From Streptomyces sp. MA5143a (GTDB lineage Bacteria; Actinomycetota; Actinomycetes; Streptomycetales; Streptomycetaceae), in the NCBI RefSeq assembly GCF_900290235.1, contig NZ_OLMK01000038.1, positions 1 through 64,000 on the forward strand: DNA of 64,000 nt, given 5' to 3'. Below the pieces are notes generated by a model, which did no database searches, was not told the DNA's origin, and saw only the letters and a list, made by a program, of their open reading frames with translations. A program made the position numbers and the translations under genes. Below are positions 50,568-59,414 of the stretch, piece by piece. Each line of letters opens with the position of its first letter. Within the stretch, counting starts at the first letter, position 1.

Positions 50568-51155
50568 TTACGGGCGTACGGGATACGCCGCCTGGAAGGC
50601 GAGCCTCCGCTCCGCGTCGGCGCCCAGGGCCGAGAGCAGGTCGTCCAGGGCCAGGAACTCCTCCCACACGGGGCGCCCGCTCACCCCGGCCAGCCGGCCG
50701 ACCACCAGGTCCTCCAGCCCTGACACCCGTTTGTTCTTCCACACCTTGTCGGCCAGGGCGACCAGCAGGTCCTCGAAGCCGATGGCCGGGTCCGCCGCCC
50801 ACGCGGCATGGGTCCCCGCGAACCGGGCCAGTTCCGGCTCCACGCCGCGGTCCAGCAGCAGCCGGCGTCCGGCCTCCTCGTGCGCGGAGCCGGGGCCGGA
50901 CAACTCCTCGACGTGCGCCGTCTTCCCGATGTCGTGCGTGGCCGCCCCGAACAGCACGGCCGCCCGGTCGAACGGCAGCCCCGGGTGCCGCCGCTCCACC
51001 CAGTCGGCCAGCTCGACCGCCACGTCGTGCACGAGCCGGAGGTGCGCGGCGAGCCGGGGCGGCGCCCCGAGGTCGCGCAGCAGGGCGGCGGCCCGCTCGG
51101 GCAGGGGGCGCAGAGGAGGCTCGGCGGCGGCGGTCAGCGGATCGGCGACGGTCAC
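50568..51155 (-). CDS. HD domain phosphohydrolase
   Basis: 195 residues. HD metal motif: LRLVHDVAVELADWV (first His) and LFGAATHDIGKT (the HD pair), followed by HEEAGRRLLLDRGVEPELARFAGTHAAW (further His) and LVALADKVWKNKR (conserved Asp). Such proteins hydrolyse phosphate esters, often nucleotides; the substrate is unknown. The start is GTG 51155. The upstream neighbour on the same strand ends 16 bp away, so a two-gene unit with it is likely. Confidence 0.85.
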   Translation of the reverse strand: MTVADPLTAAAEPPLRPLPERAAALLRDLGAPPRLAAHLRLVHDVAVELADWVERRHPGLPFDRAAVLFGAATHDIGKTAHVEELSGPGSAHEEAGRRLLLDRGVEPELARFAGTHAAWAADPAIGFEDLLVALADKVWKNKRVSGLEDLVVGRLAGVSGRPVWEEFLALDDLLSALGADAERRLAFQAAYPVRP

Positions 51156-51170
51156 GCGGGCCAGTGTGCG

Positions 51171-51743
51171 TCATCGCGTGGACGACGGTGACGGATACAG
51201 CCATCTCCGCAGCAGTCTGCTGAGGAACGGCATGACCGCGAATGTCAGCGTCGGCAGCAGCACCAGGGGGAAGAGCGCCGCGCGCAGCGGCAGCGGCCAG
51301 CCGGCGGTGTGCGGGGCCACCAGCCACTGGATGAGCAGCGTGAAGGGATACGCGCCCAGGAACGTCGTCAGCGCCATCTTCCAGCGCGGCGGCGCCGGCC
51401 CGTTCGTGCCCGGCAGATCGAACCAGGTCTCCATGCCGGTGGTGGACTGCCGTTCACTGCTCACCTCCGTGGCGACGCCGTCGATGCGCGCGTGCCAGCG
51501 CGCCCGCTCGTCGGAGGTCAGCCAGGCGCCCAGCCGCTCCGTGTCGGAGAAGCGCAGCACCGCGTGGAACCGGTGCCCCTCCTCGGGCCGCAGCCAGGCG
51601 ACGCCCTCGTTGCCGGGGAACCGGGAGGCGCTGCGCGTGACGCCCTTGGTCCACTCCTCGAAGACGTCCTCCTTGCCCGGCCGCACCTGCCAGGTGAACA
51701 CGGTGGTGACGGGCTCGTCGCACCGGACTCGCGAGGTCTGCAT
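51171..51743 (-). CDS. antibiotic biosynthesis monooxygenase-fold membrane protein
   Basis: 190 residues. The first half (VTTVFTWQVRPGKEDVFEEWTKGVTRSASRFPGNEGVAWLRPEEGHRFHAVLRFSDTERLGAWLTSDERARWHARID) is a ferredoxin-like ABM domain. The C-terminal half has two or three hydrophobic segments (WKMALTTFLGAYPFTLLIQWLVA, LPLRAALFPLVLLPTLTFAVMPFLSRLL). This two-part architecture is known from DUF-type membrane ABM proteins; enzymatic activity is unproven. ATG 51743 has no clear ribosome site; homology begins right after it. Confidence 0.82.
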   Translation of the reverse strand: MQTSRVRCDEPVTTVFTWQVRPGKEDVFEEWTKGVTRSASRFPGNEGVAWLRPEEGHRFHAVLRFSDTERLGAWLTSDERARWHARIDGVATEVSSERQSTTGMETWFDLPGTNGPAPPRWKMALTTFLGAYPFTLLIQWLVAPHTAGWPLPLRAALFPLVLLPTLTFAVMPFLSRLLRRWLYPSPSSTR

Positions 51744-52033
51744 GAGGACGTGGTGCCACGCCCGGCGCCGATCATGCCCCGTCGACGGCTCCCGCGGGCG
51801 TGGAGCACAGACTCCCGCCGAGTCTAGACACAGCGGGTCACCGTCAGGACGCGAAGAGTGAAAGTCGATGCGGCGGGGGTAGCACCGTGAAGGCAATGGG
51901 CGAAGGGCTCGGGGGACGAGACCCGGCGCGGTGCGTCGAGTGAGGCGGAGGACACGGTGGAGGAATTGCGGCGGGGACCCGCGAGAACCGCGGGAGCACG
52001 GCCCGCGCACCGGCACCCGGCGGCGGCCCCGCG

Positions 52034-52264
52034 GTGAACGGCAACGGCAGGAAGCCGCCGATCGGCACCTACGCGGTGGACACCCGCACCGGGCAGGTCG
52101 GCCGCGTCATGGGCCACGAGGGGCCCTACGTCCAGCTGCGGCCCGTGGGCGGCGGACGGGAGTGGGACTGCCCACCCCGGTCCGTACGGGCCGCGACGAC
52201 GACGGAGCGGCTGCGCGCCGTGACCGCCCACGAGAACGCCCGCAGCCGGGGGGAGGTCCCTTGA
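52034..52264 (+). CDS. small conserved hypothetical protein
   Basis: 76 residues, MNGNGRKPPIGTYAVDTRTGQVGRVMGHEGPYVQLRPVGGGREWDCPPRSVRAATTTERLRAVTAHENARSRGEVP. The middle looks like a small beta-barrel (AVDTRTGQVGRVMGHEGPYVQLRPVGGGREWDCPP) as seen in many short Streptomyces proteins. No function assigned. The start is GTG 52034. It ends 53 bp before recO on the same strand. Confidence 0.65.
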   Translation: MNGNGRKPPIGTYAVDTRTGQVGRVMGHEGPYVQLRPVGGGREWDCPPRSVRAATTTERLRAVTAHENARSRGEVP

Positions 52265-52317
52265 AGTACGGCCCCTGAGCGGTCCGTCACGGCGCCGTCG
52301 TAGGCGAGAATGGGCCC

Positions 52318-53067
52318 ATGAGTCTGTTCCGCGACGACGGCATCGTGCTGCGCACCCAGAAGCTGGGCGAGGCGGACCGGATCATCACGCTGCTCACCCG
52401 CGGTCACGGACGCGTACGGGCCGTGGCCCGGGGGGTGCGGCGCACCAAGTCGAAGTTCGGGGCGCGGCTGGAGCCGTTCTCCCATGTGGACGTGCAGTTC
52501 TTCGCGCGGGGCAGCGAGTTGATCGGCCGCGGGCTGCCCCTGTGCACCCAGAGCGAGACGATCGCCCCCTACGGCGGCGGCATCGTCACCGACTACGCCC
52601 GCTACACCGCCGGGACGGCCATGCTGGAGACGGCCGAGCGGTTCACCGACCACGAGGGCGAGCCCGCCGTGCAGCAGTACCTGCTGCTCGTCGGCGGCCT
52701 GCGCACCCTCGCCCGCGGCGAACACGCCCCGCATCTCGTCCTCGACGCCTTCCTGCTGCGCTCCCTCGCCGTCAACGGCTACGCCCCCACCTTCAGCGAC
52801 TGCGCCAAGTGCGGTCTGCCCGGACCCAATCGGTTCTTCTCGGTGGGGGCGGGGGGCTCCGTCTGCGTGGACTGCCGGGTGCCCGGCAGCGTCGTACCCT
52901 CTGCGCAGGCCCTGGAACTCCTCGGCGCGCTGCTGACGGGGGACTGGGCGACCGCGGACGCCGCCGAGCCGCGGTACGTCAGGGAGGGGAGCGGACTGGT
53001 GTCCGCCTATCTGCACTGGCATCTGGAGCGCGGCCTGCGCTCCCTTCGGTACGTGGAAAAGTCCTGA
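52318..53067 (+). CDS. recO: DNA repair protein RecO
   Basis: 249 residues. An N-terminal OB fold (LFRDDGIVLRTQKLGEADRIITLLTRGHGRVRAVARGVRRTKSKFGARLEPFSHVDVQFFARGS), a central helical part and a zinc cluster CAKCGLPGPNRFFSVGAGGSVCVDC identify RecO. It loads RecA with RecR in gap repair. ATG 52318; uppS follows 43 bp downstream. Confidence 0.96.
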   Translation: MSLFRDDGIVLRTQKLGEADRIITLLTRGHGRVRAVARGVRRTKSKFGARLEPFSHVDVQFFARGSELIGRGLPLCTQSETIAPYGGGIVTDYARYTAGTAMLETAERFTDHEGEPAVQQYLLLVGGLRTLARGEHAPHLVLDAFLLRSLAVNGYAPTFSDCAKCGLPGPNRFFSVGAGGSVCVDCRVPGSVVPSAQALELLGALLTGDWATADAAEPRYVREGSGLVSAYLHWHLERGLRSLRYVEKS

Positions 53068-53110
53068 GCGGCCACAGCGCCGCAAGCACCACAGAGGAGA
53101 CGAGAAGCAC

Positions 53111-53947
53111 ATGGTGGTACGCGGGTTCCTGGGGCGTCAGCGCCGCGAGTACAAGACGCCCGAGCCGCACCCGTCCGGTGCCCGCGCGCCCAAGCTCCCC
53201 GGCGAACTCGTCCCCCGGCACGTGGCGATCGTCATGGATGGCAACGGCCGCTGGGCCAAGGAGCGGGGCCTGCCGCGCACCGAGGGCCACAAGGTCGGCG
53301 CCGAGCGCGTCCTCGACGTCCTCCAGGGCTCGATCGAGATCGGCGTGCGCAACATCTCCCTGTACGCCTTCTCCACCGAGAACTGGAAGCGCTCGCCCGA
53401 CGAGGTCCGCTTCCTGATGAACTTCAACCGCGACTTCATCCGCAAGACCCGCGACCAGCTCGACGAACTCGGCATCCGGGTCCGCTGGGTGGGCCGGATG
53501 CCCAAGCTGTGGAAGTCCGTCGCCAAGGAACTCCAGGTCGCCCAGGAGCAGACCAAGGACAACGACCTGCTGACCCTGTACTTCTGCATGAACTACGGCG
53601 GCCGCGCCGAGATCGCCGACGCCGCGCAGGCCCTCGCCGAGGACATCCGCGCCGGGCGCCTCGACCCCTCCAAGGTCACCGAGAAGACCTTCGCGAAGTA
53701 CCTGTACTACCCCGACATGCCGGACGTCGACCTGTTCCTGCGGCCCAGCGGCGAGCAGCGCACCTCCAACTACCTGCTCTGGCAGAGCGCGTACGCGGAG
53801 ATGGTCTTCCAGGACGTCCTCTGGCCGGACTTCGACCGCCGTGACCTGTGGCGCGCCTGCGTGGAGTTCGCCTCCCGCGACCGCCGCTTCGGCGGTGCCA
53901 TCCCGAACGAGGAACTGCTGGCCATGGAAGGGCGACAGGAGGACTGA
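53111..53947 (+). CDS. uppS: isoprenyl transferase (undecaprenyl diphosphate synthase type)
   Basis: 278 residues of the cis-prenyltransferase family: HVAIVMDGNGRWAKERGLPRTEGHKVGAERV (catalytic Asp in MDGNGRW), LYAFSTENWKRSPDEV, and the C-terminal LFLRPSGEQRTSNYLLWQSAYAEMVFQDVLWPDF. It makes the C55 or shorter cis-polyprenyl carrier for cell wall synthesis. ATG 53111 has GGAG upstream. The next gene starts 3 bp after the stop. Confidence 0.96.
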   Translation: MVVRGFLGRQRREYKTPEPHPSGARAPKLPGELVPRHVAIVMDGNGRWAKERGLPRTEGHKVGAERVLDVLQGSIEIGVRNISLYAFSTENWKRSPDEVRFLMNFNRDFIRKTRDQLDELGIRVRWVGRMPKLWKSVAKELQVAQEQTKDNDLLTLYFCMNYGGRAEIADAAQALAEDIRAGRLDPSKVTEKTFAKYLYYPDMPDVDLFLRPSGEQRTSNYLLWQSAYAEMVFQDVLWPDFDRRDLWRACVEFASRDRRFGGAIPNEELLAMEGRQED

Positions 53948-53950
53948 CCC

Positions 53951-54469
53951 GTGGCCGAGGCCGGTGGGGAGCACGTCGAGCTGGTGTACCGCGCGACGGT
54001 CGGGGACTTCCGTGAGGCGCTGCGCGTCGCCACGCGCGCCTCGGCCGCCGGCCGCTGGGGGCGGGGCCTGCTGTTCTTCGCCGCGGGCGCGGGCGCCCTG
54101 GTCACGGCGGTCTCCCTGGCGCTCGGCGGCACCCCGGGCGCCCAGGGCCTCGTGGGCCTGGGCGCCGCCCTCGTGGGCCTGGTCGTGCTGCCCCGGGCCC
54201 AGGCCCGCCGTCTGCACCGCCGGGCGGAGGCCAGGGGCGTGCACCGCACGGTGCTGGACCTCTGGGGCGTGACGACCACCACGGACCGGGGCGCGCCCCG
54301 GATGTCCCGCTGGAGCGAGATCACCCGTTACGCGGAGACCCGCGGCACGTTCGTCCTCCTGGACGCGCACGAGTACGCCCCGGCGCCCATCCTGCTCCCG
54401 AAGCGGGTCACGAGCGATGTGGCGGCTCTCCGGGCACTTCTGAACCAGAGGCTCGGCTTGCCCACCTAG
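53951..54469 (+). CDS. YcxB-like membrane protein
   Basis: 172 residues with two hydrophobic helices (GLLFFAAGAGALVTAVSLALG, AQGLVGLGAALVGLVVLP) after an N-terminal HVELVYRATVGDFREALRVATRASAAGR. The C-terminal soluble part (LDLWGVTTTTDRGAPRMSRWSEITRYAETRGTFVLLDAHEYAPAPILLPKRV) resembles the YcxB-like domain. Role unknown. The GTG start is 3 bp after uppS, so the two are cotranscribed. Confidence 0.75.
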   Translation: MAEAGGEHVELVYRATVGDFREALRVATRASAAGRWGRGLLFFAAGAGALVTAVSLALGGTPGAQGLVGLGAALVGLVVLPRAQARRLHRRAEARGVHRTVLDLWGVTTTTDRGAPRMSRWSEITRYAETRGTFVLLDAHEYAPAPILLPKRVTSDVAALRALLNQRLGLPT

Positions 54470-54536
54470 GGGCGCGGGGCTGTGACACATGCGGCTCCGC
54501 CGCGTGGGCGCGCCCAGCCCCCACGAACCCGCGGTC

Positions 54537-54596
54537 GCGAACGGCGCTCACCGGGCACCCACGGATGCGAACGGCGCTTATTCCGCACCCGCGGAC
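54537..54596. repeat. 30-bp tandem repeat at the zur 3' end
   Basis: GCGAACGGCGCT starts at 54537 and again at 54567, each followed by a similar ACCC-CGGA segment (period 30, about two units). The second unit runs into the last codons of zur. Just upstream, at 54470, the sequence GGGGCGCGGGGCTG resembles the reverse complement of the dispersed-repeat core. Confidence 0.6.
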
Positions 54597-55000
54597 GCGC
54601 TCGCGCACTCCGCGCACGTGCCGAAGATCTCCACCGTGTGGGCCACGTTCACGAACCCGTGCTCCGCCGCGATCGCGTCGGCCCACTTCTCCACCGCGGG
54701 CCCCTCGACCTCGACGGCCTTGCCGCACATGCGGCAGACCAGGTGGTGATGGTGCTCCCCGGTGGAGCACCGCCGGTACACGGACTCCCCGTCGGACGTC
54801 CGCAGGACGTCGACCTCGCCCGCGTCCGCGAGGGACTGCAACGTGCGGTACACGGTGGTGAGCCCCACCGAGTCGCCACGGTGCTTCAGCATGTCGTGGA
54901 GTTCCTGCGCGCTGCGGAACTCGTCGACCTCGTCGAGTGCCGCGGCCACGGCGGCCCGCTGCCGGGTGGAACGACCTCGTACAGGTCCAGCGGTCGTCAC
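54578..55000 (-). CDS. zur: zinc uptake regulator Zur (Fur family)
   Basis: 140 residues. A winged helix (STRQRAAVAAALDEVDEFRSAQELHDMLKHRGDSVGLTTVYRTLQSLADAGEVDVLRT) and a metal/dimerization domain with HHHHLVCRMCGKAVEVEG and a C-terminal CAEC; the two Cys pairs form the structural zinc site. Zinc-bound Zur represses the znu genes. GTG 55000 has GAGGAGG 5 nt upstream. It is the last gene of the znuA-znuC-znuB-zur set, 70 bp after znuB, so it is probably autoregulated with them. Confidence 0.95.
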   Translation of the reverse strand: MTTAGPVRGRSTRQRAAVAAALDEVDEFRSAQELHDMLKHRGDSVGLTTVYRTLQSLADAGEVDVLRTSDGESVYRRCSTGEHHHHLVCRMCGKAVEVEGPAVEKWADAIAAEHGFVNVAHTVEIFGTCAECASASAGAE

Positions 55001-55070
55001 CGTTGCCTCCTCACGTCGCGGTCTTGCCGGGCCATTGTGCCAGCCCGGCGGCACCCCGGTCAGACGCCGG

Positions 55071-56015
55071 TCACCCGGCGGACCCCTCGGCGGAGCCCCG
55101 GCCGGCCGGAATCGTGTCCCTGGCGGCCCCCGCCCCGGCGGCCTCGGCGGCCCCCGGGATCACACACTCCGCGGGGTCGGCCGCCGCCGTCACCGCCGCC
55201 TTCGCGCGTCGCCGGGCCAGCGGCGTCGCCAGGGCTGTGAGCAGCATGAACGCGGCGATGGCGAGCAGCACGATCGTCGCGCCGGGCGGCACGTCCTGGT
55301 AGTACGAGGTGACGGTGCCGCCGATCGTCACGGTCACCCCGATCGCCACGGCGAGCGCGAACGTCGCCGCGAAGCTGCGGGTGAGCTGCTGCGCCGCCGC
55401 GACCGGCACCACCATCAGCGCGGAGACCAGCAGCAGGCCGACGACGCGCATGGCCACCGTCACGGTCACCGCCGCCGTGACCGCCGTGAGCAGGTTCAGC
55501 GCCCGCACCGGCAGACCGGTGACCCGCGCGAACTCCTCGTCCTGGCTCACCGCGAACAGCTGCCGGCGCAGCGCCAGCGTCATCACGATCACGAAGGCGG
55601 CCAGGACACAGATCGCGGTGATGTCCTCCTGCGACACGGTCGACAGCGAGCCGAACAGGAACGACATCAGGTTGGCGTTGGTGCCGCCGGGCGCGAGGTT
55701 GATGAGCATCACACCGCCGGCCATGCCGCCGTAGAAGAGCATGGCGAGGGCGATGTCGCCGCGGGTCCTGCCGTACCAGCGGATCAGCTCCATCAGCACC
55801 GCGCCCAGCACGGACACCAGGGTCGCCATCCACACCGGCGACCAGGACAGCAGGAAGCCGAGGCCGACGCCGGTCATCGCGACATGGCCGATGCCGTCGC
55901 CCATGAGGGCCTGGCGGCGCTGGACGAGATAGACGCCGATCGCGGGGGCGGTGACGCCCACGAGGACGGCGGCGAGCAGGGCCCGCTGCATGAAGGCGTA
56001 GTTCAGGAGTTCCAT
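55071..56015 (-). CDS. znuB: zinc ABC transporter permease ZnuB
   Basis: 314 residues, eight or nine hydrophobic helices of the ABC-3 family: NYAFMQRALLAAVLVGVTAPAIGVYLVQRRQALMGDGIGHVAMTGVGLGFLL, and the cytoplasmic motif TGLPVRALNLLTAVTAAVTVTVAMRVVGLLLVSALMVVPVAAAQ. It forms the zinc channel and follows znuC by 13 bp. Confidence 0.93.
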   Translation of the reverse strand: MELLNYAFMQRALLAAVLVGVTAPAIGVYLVQRRQALMGDGIGHVAMTGVGLGFLLSWSPVWMATLVSVLGAVLMELIRWYGRTRGDIALAMLFYGGMAGGVMLINLAPGGTNANLMSFLFGSLSTVSQEDITAICVLAAFVIVMTLALRRQLFAVSQDEEFARVTGLPVRALNLLTAVTAAVTVTVAMRVVGLLLVSALMVVPVAAAQQLTRSFAATFALAVAIGVTVTIGGTVTSYYQDVPPGATIVLLAIAAFMLLTALATPLARRRAKAAVTAAADPAECVIPGAAEAAGAGAARDTIPAGRGSAEGSAG

Positions 56016-56028
56016 GAGGGGTGCCTTC

Positions 56029-56796
56029 TCAGCTCAGCAGACCCGTGCGGACCGGTTCGGTGCCGGGCGCCGCGTGCGGGTGGACGTGGTCGTGGCCGGG
56101 CAGCGCGTGCTGGCCGACCGCCTTCGGGGGCGGGCCGTCGTGCAGGACGCAGCCGTCGCGCAGGACGACCGCGCGGTCGATCAGCGGCTCCAGCGGGCCG
56201 AGCTCGTGCAGGACGAGCAGCACGGTGGTGCCGCGGGCGACCTCGCCCCGCAGGGTGCGTGCCAGGACCTCCTGGCTGGCGAGGTCGACGCCCGCCATCG
56301 GCTCGTCCATGATCAGCAGTTCGGGTTCGGAGGCGAGGGCGCGGGCGATGAGGACGCGCTGGTGCTGGCCGCCGGAGAGGGCGTTCACCGAGTCCCTGGC
56401 CCGGTCGGCGAGGCCGACGAGGTCGATGGCCCGGCGGATCGCCTCGTGGTCGGACCTGCGGAGGATGCCGAGGCGGGCGCGGGAGAGCCGGCCGGAGGCG
56501 ACGACCTCCGTCACCGTCGCGGGCACCCCGCCCGCGGCGGTGGTGCGCTGCGGTACGTAGCCGAGCCGCCGCCAGTCACGGAAGCGGCGCCTCGGGGTGC
56601 CGAACAGTTCGATCTCGCCGTCGGTGACCGGCACCTGGCCGATCACGGTGCGCACGGCGGTGGACTTGCCGGAACCGTTGGCGCCGAGCAGGGCGACGAC
56701 CTCACCGCGGTTCACGGTGAGGTCGATGCCGCGCAGGACCGTGCGCGAGCCCAGTTCGGCGCGTACCCCGCGCAGCGAGATGACGGGCTCGGTCAT
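56029..56796 (-). CDS. znuC: zinc ABC transporter ATPase ZnuC
   Basis: 255 residues. Walker A LLGANGSGKSTAVRTVIG, signature LSGGQHQRVLIARAL (a non-canonical LSGGQ-H), Walker B LLIMDEPMAGVD and the switch His in LVLHEL are present. The C-terminus is His-rich (GQHALPGHDHVHPHAAPGTEP), a likely zinc-binding tail. It energises the uptake system and lies between znuA and znuB. Confidence 0.93.
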   Translation of the reverse strand: MTEPVISLRGVRAELGSRTVLRGIDLTVNRGEVVALLGANGSGKSTAVRTVIGQVPVTDGEIELFGTPRRRFRDWRRLGYVPQRTTAAGGVPATVTEVVASGRLSRARLGILRRSDHEAIRRAIDLVGLADRARDSVNALSGGQHQRVLIARALASEPELLIMDEPMAGVDLASQEVLARTLRGEVARGTTVLLVLHELGPLEPLIDRAVVLRDGCVLHDGPPPKAVGQHALPGHDHVHPHAAPGTEPVRTGLLS

Positions 56797-56815
56797 GCCT
56801 GCATCCTCCGGATGG

Positions 56816-57778
56816 TCACGTGGCTCCCAGGGCCGTCTGGAGCGCCTTGAGATTGGCTTCCTGGACCGAGAAGTAGTCCTTGCCGCGGGACTTCTCGGTG
56901 ATGCCCTCGATCGGGTCGAGGACGTCGGTCCTCAGCCCGGCGTCGGCGGCGATGGTCTTCGCGGTCTTGTCGCTGACCAGTGTCTCGTAGAAGACGGTGG
57001 TGACGCCGTCGGCCTTCGCCATCTTCTCCAGTGCGCGGACGCGGGCGCCGCTCGGCTCGGACTCGGGATCGAGGCCGGAGATCGCCTCCTCGACGAGGCC
57101 GTAGCGCTCGGCGAGGTAGCCGAAGGCGGCGTGGGTGGTGATGAAGACCTTGGTCTTCGTGTTCTTCAGGCCGTTGGCGTACTGGTCGTTCAGCGCGCCG
57201 AGCTTCTCGACGACGGCCTCGGTGTTGGTCTTGTACGTGGAGGCGTGGTCCGGGTCGGCCTTCTCGAAGGCGGCGCCGACGCCCTTGGCGATCTCGGCGT
57301 ACTTCACCGGGTCGAGCCAGACGTGGGGGTCCTTGCCGGAGAGTTCCTCGTGCTCGTGGTCGTCGTGCTCGGCGGCGTGCCCGCCGACCTCGTTGCCGTG
57401 CTCCTCCAGGGAGGTCAGGGAGGCGGCGTCGATCTTCGTCCTGATCTCCGACTGGTCGACGGCGTCGTCGACGGCGGGCTGGAGGCCCTTGAGGTACAGA
57501 ACCGCGTCGGACTCCTGGAGCTGCGCGGTCTGCCGCGCGCTGATCTCCAGGTCGTGGGGCTCCTGGCCGGGCTCGGTGAGGTTGGTGACGTTCACGTACT
57601 TCCCGCCGATCTGCTCGGCGAGGAAGGCCATCGGGTAGAACGACGCGACGACGTCGAACTTGTCCGTGTTGCCCGCGGCGGCGCTGTCGGTGGAGCAGGC
57701 CGAAAGGGTCGTGAGGCTCAGGGCGGCGACCGCGGTCGCCGCCGCGGGTATCAGGAGTCGTCGTCGTACTACGTTCAT
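56816..57778 (-). CDS. znuA: zinc-binding lipoprotein ZnuA
   Basis: About 320 residues. A signal peptide with lipobox LSAC (LLIPAAATAVAALSLTTLSAC) precedes a cluster A-I/SBP_bac_9 domain: VVASFYPMAFLAEQIGG, EPHDLEISARQTAQLQESD (ligand His), and the acidic/His-rich loop EEHGNEVGGHAAEHDDHEHEEL typical of ZnuA, followed by DPHVWLDPV and TTHAAFGYLAERYGL. ATG 57778 is used; ATG 57787 three codons upstream is possible. It is first in the operon, and two Zur-box-like sites overlap its start. Confidence 0.94.
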   Translation of the reverse strand: MNVVRRRLLIPAAATAVAALSLTTLSACSTDSAAAGNTDKFDVVASFYPMAFLAEQIGGKYVNVTNLTEPGQEPHDLEISARQTAQLQESDAVLYLKGLQPAVDDAVDQSEIRTKIDAASLTSLEEHGNEVGGHAAEHDDHEHEELSGKDPHVWLDPVKYAEIAKGVGAAFEKADPDHASTYKTNTEAVVEKLGALNDQYANGLKNTKTKVFITTHAAFGYLAERYGLVEEAISGLDPESEPSGARVRALEKMAKADGVTTVFYETLVSDKTAKTIAADAGLRTDVLDPIEGITEKSRGKDYFSVQEANLKALQTALGAT

Positions 57779-57814
57779 GACAGTCATTTTCAGCTTTTCT
57801 GGAAACGATTGTCA
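57778..57814 (-). promoter_or_regulatory. two Zur boxes upstream of znuA
   Basis: On the znuA strand TGAAAATGACTGTCA (57778-57792) and TGACAATCGTTTCCA (57800-57814) each match the 7-1-7 Zur box pattern TGAAAAT-N-ATTTTCA with few mismatches. The centres are 22 bp apart, two helical turns, allowing two Zur dimers on one face. The first box covers the znuA start codon. Confidence 0.8.
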
Positions 57815-57871
57815 ACAAGCCGGTTGGTAAGCCCTGGGTAAGGCCTATGTCCGTTCTGGCCCCGAACCGAT

Positions 57872-57902
57872 TTGATTGGAGGGCAGCCTCCGCCGGTAAC
57901 CT
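57872..57902 (+). promoter_or_regulatory. candidate glyS promoter
   Basis: TTGATT (57872-57877), 19-nt spacer, TAACCT (57897-57902), about 60 bp upstream of the glyS GTG. It is 58 bp from the nearer Zur-box-like site, so glyS may escape Zur control. Confidence 0.45.
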
Positions 57903-57961
57903 GAGGCATTCGCTCTGAAGCGCATCGCTTCGTCGCCCGTCGTCGTAATGAAGAGAGCACC

Positions 57962-59344
57962 GTGGCCGCCGACAAGATCGACACCATCGTCAGCCTGAGC
58001 AAGCGCCGTGGCTTCGTATTCCCGTGCAGCGAGATCTACGGCGGCCAGCGTGCCGCCTGGGACTACGGACCGCTGGGTGTCGAGCTCAAGGAGAACCTCA
58101 AGCGTCAGTGGTGGCGCTACATGGTGACGTCGCGCGAGGACGTGGTCGGTCTCGACTCGTCCGTCATCCTGGCCTCCGAGGTCTGGGTCGCCTCCGGCCA
58201 CGTCGCCACCTTCTCCGACCCGCTCACCGAGTGCACCTCCTGCCACAAGCGGTTCCGCGCGGACCACCTGGAGGAGGCGTTCGAGGCGAAGAAGGGCCGC
58301 CTGCCGGAGAACGGCCTCGCGGACATCAACTGCCCGAACTGCGGCACCAAGGGCCAGTTCACCGAGCCCAAGCAGTTCTCGGGTCTGCTCTCCACGCACC
58401 TCGGCCCCACCCAGGACACCGGCTCGATCGCGTACCTGCGCCCCGAGACCGCCCAGGGCATCTTCACCAACTTCGCCCAGGTGCAGACCACCTCGCGCAA
58501 GAAGCCCCCGTTCGGCATCGCGCAGATGGGCAAGTCCTTCCGCAACGAGATCACGCCCGGCAACTTCATCTTCCGCACCCGCGAGTTCGAGCAGATGGAG
58601 ATGGAGTTCTTCGTCAAGCCGGGCGAGGACGAGAAGTGGCAGGAGTACTGGATGCAGGAGCGGTGGAACTGGTACACCGGCCTGGGTCTGCGCGAGGAGA
58701 ACATGCGGTGGTACGAGCACCCGAAGGAGAAGCTCTCCCACTACTCCAAGCGCACCGCCGACATCGAGTACCGCTTCCAGTTCGGCGGCAACGAGTGGGG
58801 TGAGCTGGAGGGCGTCGCCAACCGCACGGACTACGACCTCACCGCGCACTCCAAGGCCTCCGGCCAGGACCTCGTCTACTTCGACCAGGAGCTCGGCGAG
58901 AAGTACACCCCGTACGTCATCGAGCCCGCCGCCGGTGTCGGCCGCACGATGCTGGCGTTCCTGCTCGACGCGTACACCGAGGACGAGGCCCCCAACGCCA
59001 AGGGCAAGATGGAGAAGCGGACGGTGCTCCGCCTCGACCACCGGATCGCCCCGGTGAAGGTCGCGGTCCTGCCCCTGTCCCGCAACCCCGAGCTGTCCCC
59101 GAAGGCCAAGGGACTCGCGCAGGCGCTGCGGCAGCACTGGAACATCGAGTTCGACGACGCGGGCGCCATCGGGCGCCGCTACCGCCGTCAGGACGAGATC
59201 GGTACGCCGTACTGCGTGACCGTGGACTTCGACACGCTCGACGACAACGCGGTGACGGTGCGCGAGCGGGACTCGATGAAGCAGGAGCGGGTGTCCCTGG
59301 ACCAGATCGAGGGGTACCTCGCGGCGCGCCTCATCGGCTGCTAG
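57962..59344 (+). CDS. glyS: glycyl-tRNA synthetase
   Basis: 460 residues, the homodimeric (alpha2) class II type. IVSLSKRRGFVFPCSEIYGGQRAAWDYGPLGVELKENLKRQWWRYMV is the N-terminus; motif 2 lies around FRNEITPGNFIFRTREFEQMEMEFFV and motif 3 includes GVGRTMLAFLLDAY. A CxxC...CPNCG segment suggests a zinc-stabilised insertion. It charges tRNA-Gly. The start is GTG 57962; in Streptomyces this gene is commonly adjacent to the zinc uptake operon (recalled). Confidence 0.96.
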   Translation: MAADKIDTIVSLSKRRGFVFPCSEIYGGQRAAWDYGPLGVELKENLKRQWWRYMVTSREDVVGLDSSVILASEVWVASGHVATFSDPLTECTSCHKRFRADHLEEAFEAKKGRLPENGLADINCPNCGTKGQFTEPKQFSGLLSTHLGPTQDTGSIAYLRPETAQGIFTNFAQVQTTSRKKPPFGIAQMGKSFRNEITPGNFIFRTREFEQMEMEFFVKPGEDEKWQEYWMQERWNWYTGLGLREENMRWYEHPKEKLSHYSKRTADIEYRFQFGGNEWGELEGVANRTDYDLTAHSKASGQDLVYFDQELGEKYTPYVIEPAAGVGRTMLAFLLDAYTEDEAPNAKGKMEKRTVLRLDHRIAPVKVAVLPLSRNPELSPKAKGLAQALRQHWNIEFDDAGAIGRRYRRQDEIGTPYCVTVDFDTLDDNAVTVRERDSMKQERVSLDQIEGYLAARLIGC

Positions 59345-59414
59345 GTCGTTTATCGCGGGTTGGGGTCCGCCCGGCTCGTGACTTCGGTCGTCTGCGGGTT
59401 GTCCGTGGCTGGTC

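Noticed and set aside
57815..57961. T-box leader before glyS
   Set aside because: No T-box sequence or specifier stem could be found, and the 5' region is short.
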